Of a stretch of DNA of 64,000 nucleotides, positions 62,229 through 64,000 are shown in pieces (position 1 is the stretch's first letter; every line of letters starts with the position of its first letter). The translations under genes and the position numbers were made by a program. Source of the stretch: Escherichia ruysiae (lineage in GTDB: Bacteria > Pseudomonadota > Gammaproteobacteria > Enterobacterales > Enterobacteriaceae). Location of the stretch: assembly GCF_902498915.1 (NCBI RefSeq), contig NZ_CABVLQ010000001.1, one strand, 5' to 3'. The notes under the pieces were generated by a model, which was not told the DNA's origin, did no database searches, and was given only the letters and a program-made list of their open reading frames with translations.

Positions 62229-63116
62229 GTGGTACGGCGTTTAACTTCCCTGCGGCCAGAATTTGAAGCGGCGGCAATCTACGAATATCCCGAACATTTA
62301 CGTTCATTCCTTAATGACTTACCCACCCGACCAGGGGTGTATCTGTTTCATGGCGAAAGTGACACCATGCCGCTCTATATCGGCAAAAGCGTTAATATCC
62401 GCAGCCGGGTGCTTTCTCATTTACGCACTCCGGATGAAGCCGCCATGCTGCGGCAATCCCGGCGAATTAGCTGGATCTGCACCGCAGGCGAAATCGGTGC
62501 GCTACTCCTTGAAGCGCGATTAATTAAAGAACAACAGCCACTGTTTAATAAACGCTTGCGCCGTAATCGCCAGCTCTGTGCCCTGCAACTGAATGAAAAG
62601 CGTGTCAATGTGGTGTATGCCAAAGACGTGGATTTTTCTGCCGCAGCAAACTTATTCGGCCTGTTTGCCAACCGTCGTGCGGCTTTACAAGCATTACAGA
62701 CCATCGCCGATGAACAAAAACTTTGTTATGGCTTGCTCGGGCTGGAACCGTTAAGTCGCGGGCGCGCTTGTTTTCGTTCGGCGCTAAAACGTTGCGCCGG
62801 GGCGTGCTGCGGTAAAGAGAGCCATGACGCTCATGCGCTACGTTTGCGTCAGTCTCTGGAGCGTTTGCGGGTTGTTTGTTGGCCATGGCGAGGTGCGGTG
62901 GCGCTGAAAGAACAGCATCCGGAAATGACGCAATATCATATTATTCATAACTGGCTGTGGCTGGGTGCCGTTAATTCGCCGGAAGAGGCAGCAACGTTAA
63001 TTCGCACACCCGCCGGGTTTGATCACGACGGTTATAAAATCCTCTGTAAACCTCTGCTTTCCGGTAACTATGAAATCACTGAACTTGATCCGGAGAATAG
63101 CCTGCCAGCCAGTTAA
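62229..63116 (+). CDS. cho: Excinuclease Cho (UvrC homologue)
   Basis: 295-residue endonuclease that makes the 3' incision in nucleotide excision repair, after UvrA and UvrB loading, on lesions poorly cut by UvrC. The GIY-YIG domain is at residues about 34-65 (PGVYLFHGES to LYIGKSVNIRSRVLSH). A later Cys-rich block, RCAGACCGKES, is typical of UvrC-like proteins; the UvrC C-terminal half is absent. GTG start with TGGAG upstream. Its 3' end overlaps ves by 41 bases. Confidence 0.93.
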   Translation: MVRRLTSLRPEFEAAAIYEYPEHLRSFLNDLPTRPGVYLFHGESDTMPLYIGKSVNIRSRVLSHLRTPDEAAMLRQSRRISWICTAGEIGALLLEARLIKEQQPLFNKRLRRNRQLCALQLNEKRVNVVYAKDVDFSAAANLFGLFANRRAALQALQTIADEQKLCYGLLGLEPLSRGRACFRSALKRCAGACCGKESHDAHALRLRQSLERLRVVCWPWRGAVALKEQHPEMTQYHIIHNWLWLGAVNSPEEAATLIRTPAGFDHDGYKILCKPLLSGNYEITELDPENSLPAS

Positions 63117-63651
63117 TTTCACTGAACAGCAGTTTGCCTTGCGGTTGCAAAAGCCGCAGGGTGTGCCTTCCGTCGTACCAGCACGCGCCCTGGTCGGTAG
63201 TCAACAGCTTGTCGCCCAGTTGCCACGCGCCACTAATTACAAACACCACCCCACCGCGTGAGCCAAAAGTGGTGAACGTGCGATCGGCAATTCTGACTTT
63301 CGCCTTACAGGCATCAAGGCGCGTCATAATGTTGAAATCCATCGACATCTGACCTTCAGTCAGTTTCGCTTTTACCACCTGATCCGCAGCGAAAGCAAAA
63401 GGCTGTAGCGGTTTTAAGGTATGGCTAAAACGGTTAGTACTTTCAAGGAGCATCTCACCGCCTTCCAGCAGCGTCACGCTCCTTTCCATTCCCGGAAACA
63501 AAGAAAACTCACCATTTGCCGCAATGGAAGCAATGCTGGCACGCCAGTAAAAATCACGTTTTGCCGGAGGAAAGCTACAGATTTCACGAGTTTCACCGGC
63601 AGCGTTTCGCCACAGGTTCACCGACATTTTACGCATATCAAAGTATTCCAT
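63076..63651 (-). CDS. ves: Ves, HutD-family cupin protein
   Basis: 191-residue protein of the HutD/Ves family, a double beta-barrel cupin. FPGMERSVTLLEGGEML and FNIMTRLDACKAKV are family features. E. coli Ves is cold- and stress-inducible; function unknown, with no clear metal ligands. Start at 63651 (MEYFDMRKM) to match the family; a longer frame adds 21 residues of weak support. Convergent with cho, sharing 41 bases of coding sequence. Confidence 0.87.
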   Translation of the reverse strand: MEYFDMRKMSVNLWRNAAGETREICSFPPAKRDFYWRASIASIAANGEFSLFPGMERSVTLLEGGEMLLESTNRFSHTLKPLQPFAFAADQVVKAKLTEGQMSMDFNIMTRLDACKAKVRIADRTFTTFGSRGGVVFVISGAWQLGDKLLTTDQGACWYDGRHTLRLLQPQGKLLFSEINWLAGYSPDQVQ

Positions 63652-63777
63652 ACTCGCTCCCGGCATGCTCTTTTCATTGTTATCGTTCAGGCAACCGTGG
63701 ATTGTTATCGGCAACTCGGGTGATTTACCTTAGTGGTGATTAGACTTTTTTTGCAAAAGTTGAAGAACAGAAAAGAA

Positions 63778-63835
63778 AACCGCCGATCCTGTCCACCGCA
63801 TTGCTGCAAGGTAGTGGACAAGACCGGCGGTCTTA
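63778..63835 (-). terminator. spy terminator
   Basis: AAGACCGCCGGTCTTGTCCAC pairs with GTGGACAGGATCGGCGGTTTT over about 18 bases around a 17-base loop, with T-rich sequence after it on the minus strand, 19 bases beyond the spy stop. Confidence 0.8.
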
Positions 63836-63853
63836 AGTTGTCAGGCTGAAAGA

Positions 63854-64000
63854 TTATTCAGCAGTTGCAGGCATTTTACCTTTTGCCGCAGGGCGTTCTG
63901 TCAGACGCTTCTCAAAATTAGCATTAAATTGCTTTTTCTGCTCCGGCGTCAGGATGTTGTAAATCTTGTTCTGGGTTTCCAGGTGCGCCAGCATGTTAGC
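63854..64000 (-). CDS. spy: Periplasmic chaperone Spy, C-terminal part
   Basis: The last 48 codons and stop of spy; the start lies beyond the window. The visible end includes MLAHLETQNKIYNILTPEQK, the second LTxxQ motif typical of the Spy/CpxP family, and a KMPATAE tail. Spy is an ATP-independent periplasmic chaperone induced by Cpx and Bae upon envelope stress. Confidence 0.95.
   Translation of the reverse strand, partial: ANMLAHLETQNKIYNILTPEQKKQFNANFEKRLTERPAAKGKMPATAE

Overview
This window is a 64 kb stretch of enterobacterial chromosome. Gene content, gene order and protein sequences match the region from ldtE to spy of Escherichia coli, recognised from memory and not by a search. It contains no rRNA, tRNA, IS element, prophage or CRISPR array. 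Most proteins look nearly identical to K-12 as I remember it, but several (YdiV, FadK, YdiE, YdiM) differ more. K-12 arpB and ydjO are missing from their usual places. The source is therefore an Escherichia strain other than K-12, perhaps a deep-branching E. coli phylogroup or a cryptic Escherichia clade.

Layout. 1-7377: the 3' part of the L,D-transpeptidase gene ldtE, then the complete suf operon (sufABCDSE, minus strand) for iron-sulfur cluster assembly under stress, with a Fur site at its promoter, then the sRNA RydB and ydiH. 7477-12733: menI (menaquinone synthesis), the large flavin/Fe-S dehydrogenase ydiJ, an ERIC repeat, ydiK, and the sRNA RprA. 12871-26925: a metabolic island with ydiL, two paralogous MFS carriers (ydiM, ydiN), quinate/shikimate dehydrogenase ydiB, aroD, CoA-transferase ydiF, acyl-CoA dehydrogenase ydiO, AraC-type regulator ydiP, an electron-transfer-flavoprotein set ydiQRST and acyl-CoA ligase fadK. 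26981-31727: ppsA with its regulator ppsR, and aroH; with aroD these link PEP supply to aromatic amino acid synthesis. 31859-37395: hemP-like ydiE, selO, ydiV, nlpC and the vitamin B12 import operon btuCED. 37496-44810: a translation cluster on the minus strand, thrS-infC-rpmI-rplT-pheM-pheS-pheT-ihfA. It carries the AUU start of infC, the pheM attenuator and the thrS operator hairpin. 45111-52567: yniD, ydiY, pfkB, ydiZ, yniA, yniB, hxpB, the SOS gene ydjM, cystine carrier tcyP and cedA. 52771-60333: katE and the chitobiose operon chbBCARFG. 60633-64000: osmE, nadE, SOS endonuclease cho, ves, and the 3' end of spy.

The part most worth study is 13327-26925. Carriers and enzymes of quinate/shikimate chemistry lie beside a CoA-transferase, a CaiA-like acyl-CoA dehydrogenase, a FixABCX-like electron chain and an acyl-CoA ligase. 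A near-identical 16-bp motif occurs upstream of both ydiQ and ydiN, which suggests joint control, perhaps by YdiP. I propose, as inference, an anaerobic enoate-reducing route in which shikimate, itself an alpha,beta-unsaturated acid, or a related acid is taken up, activated to a CoA ester and reduced.
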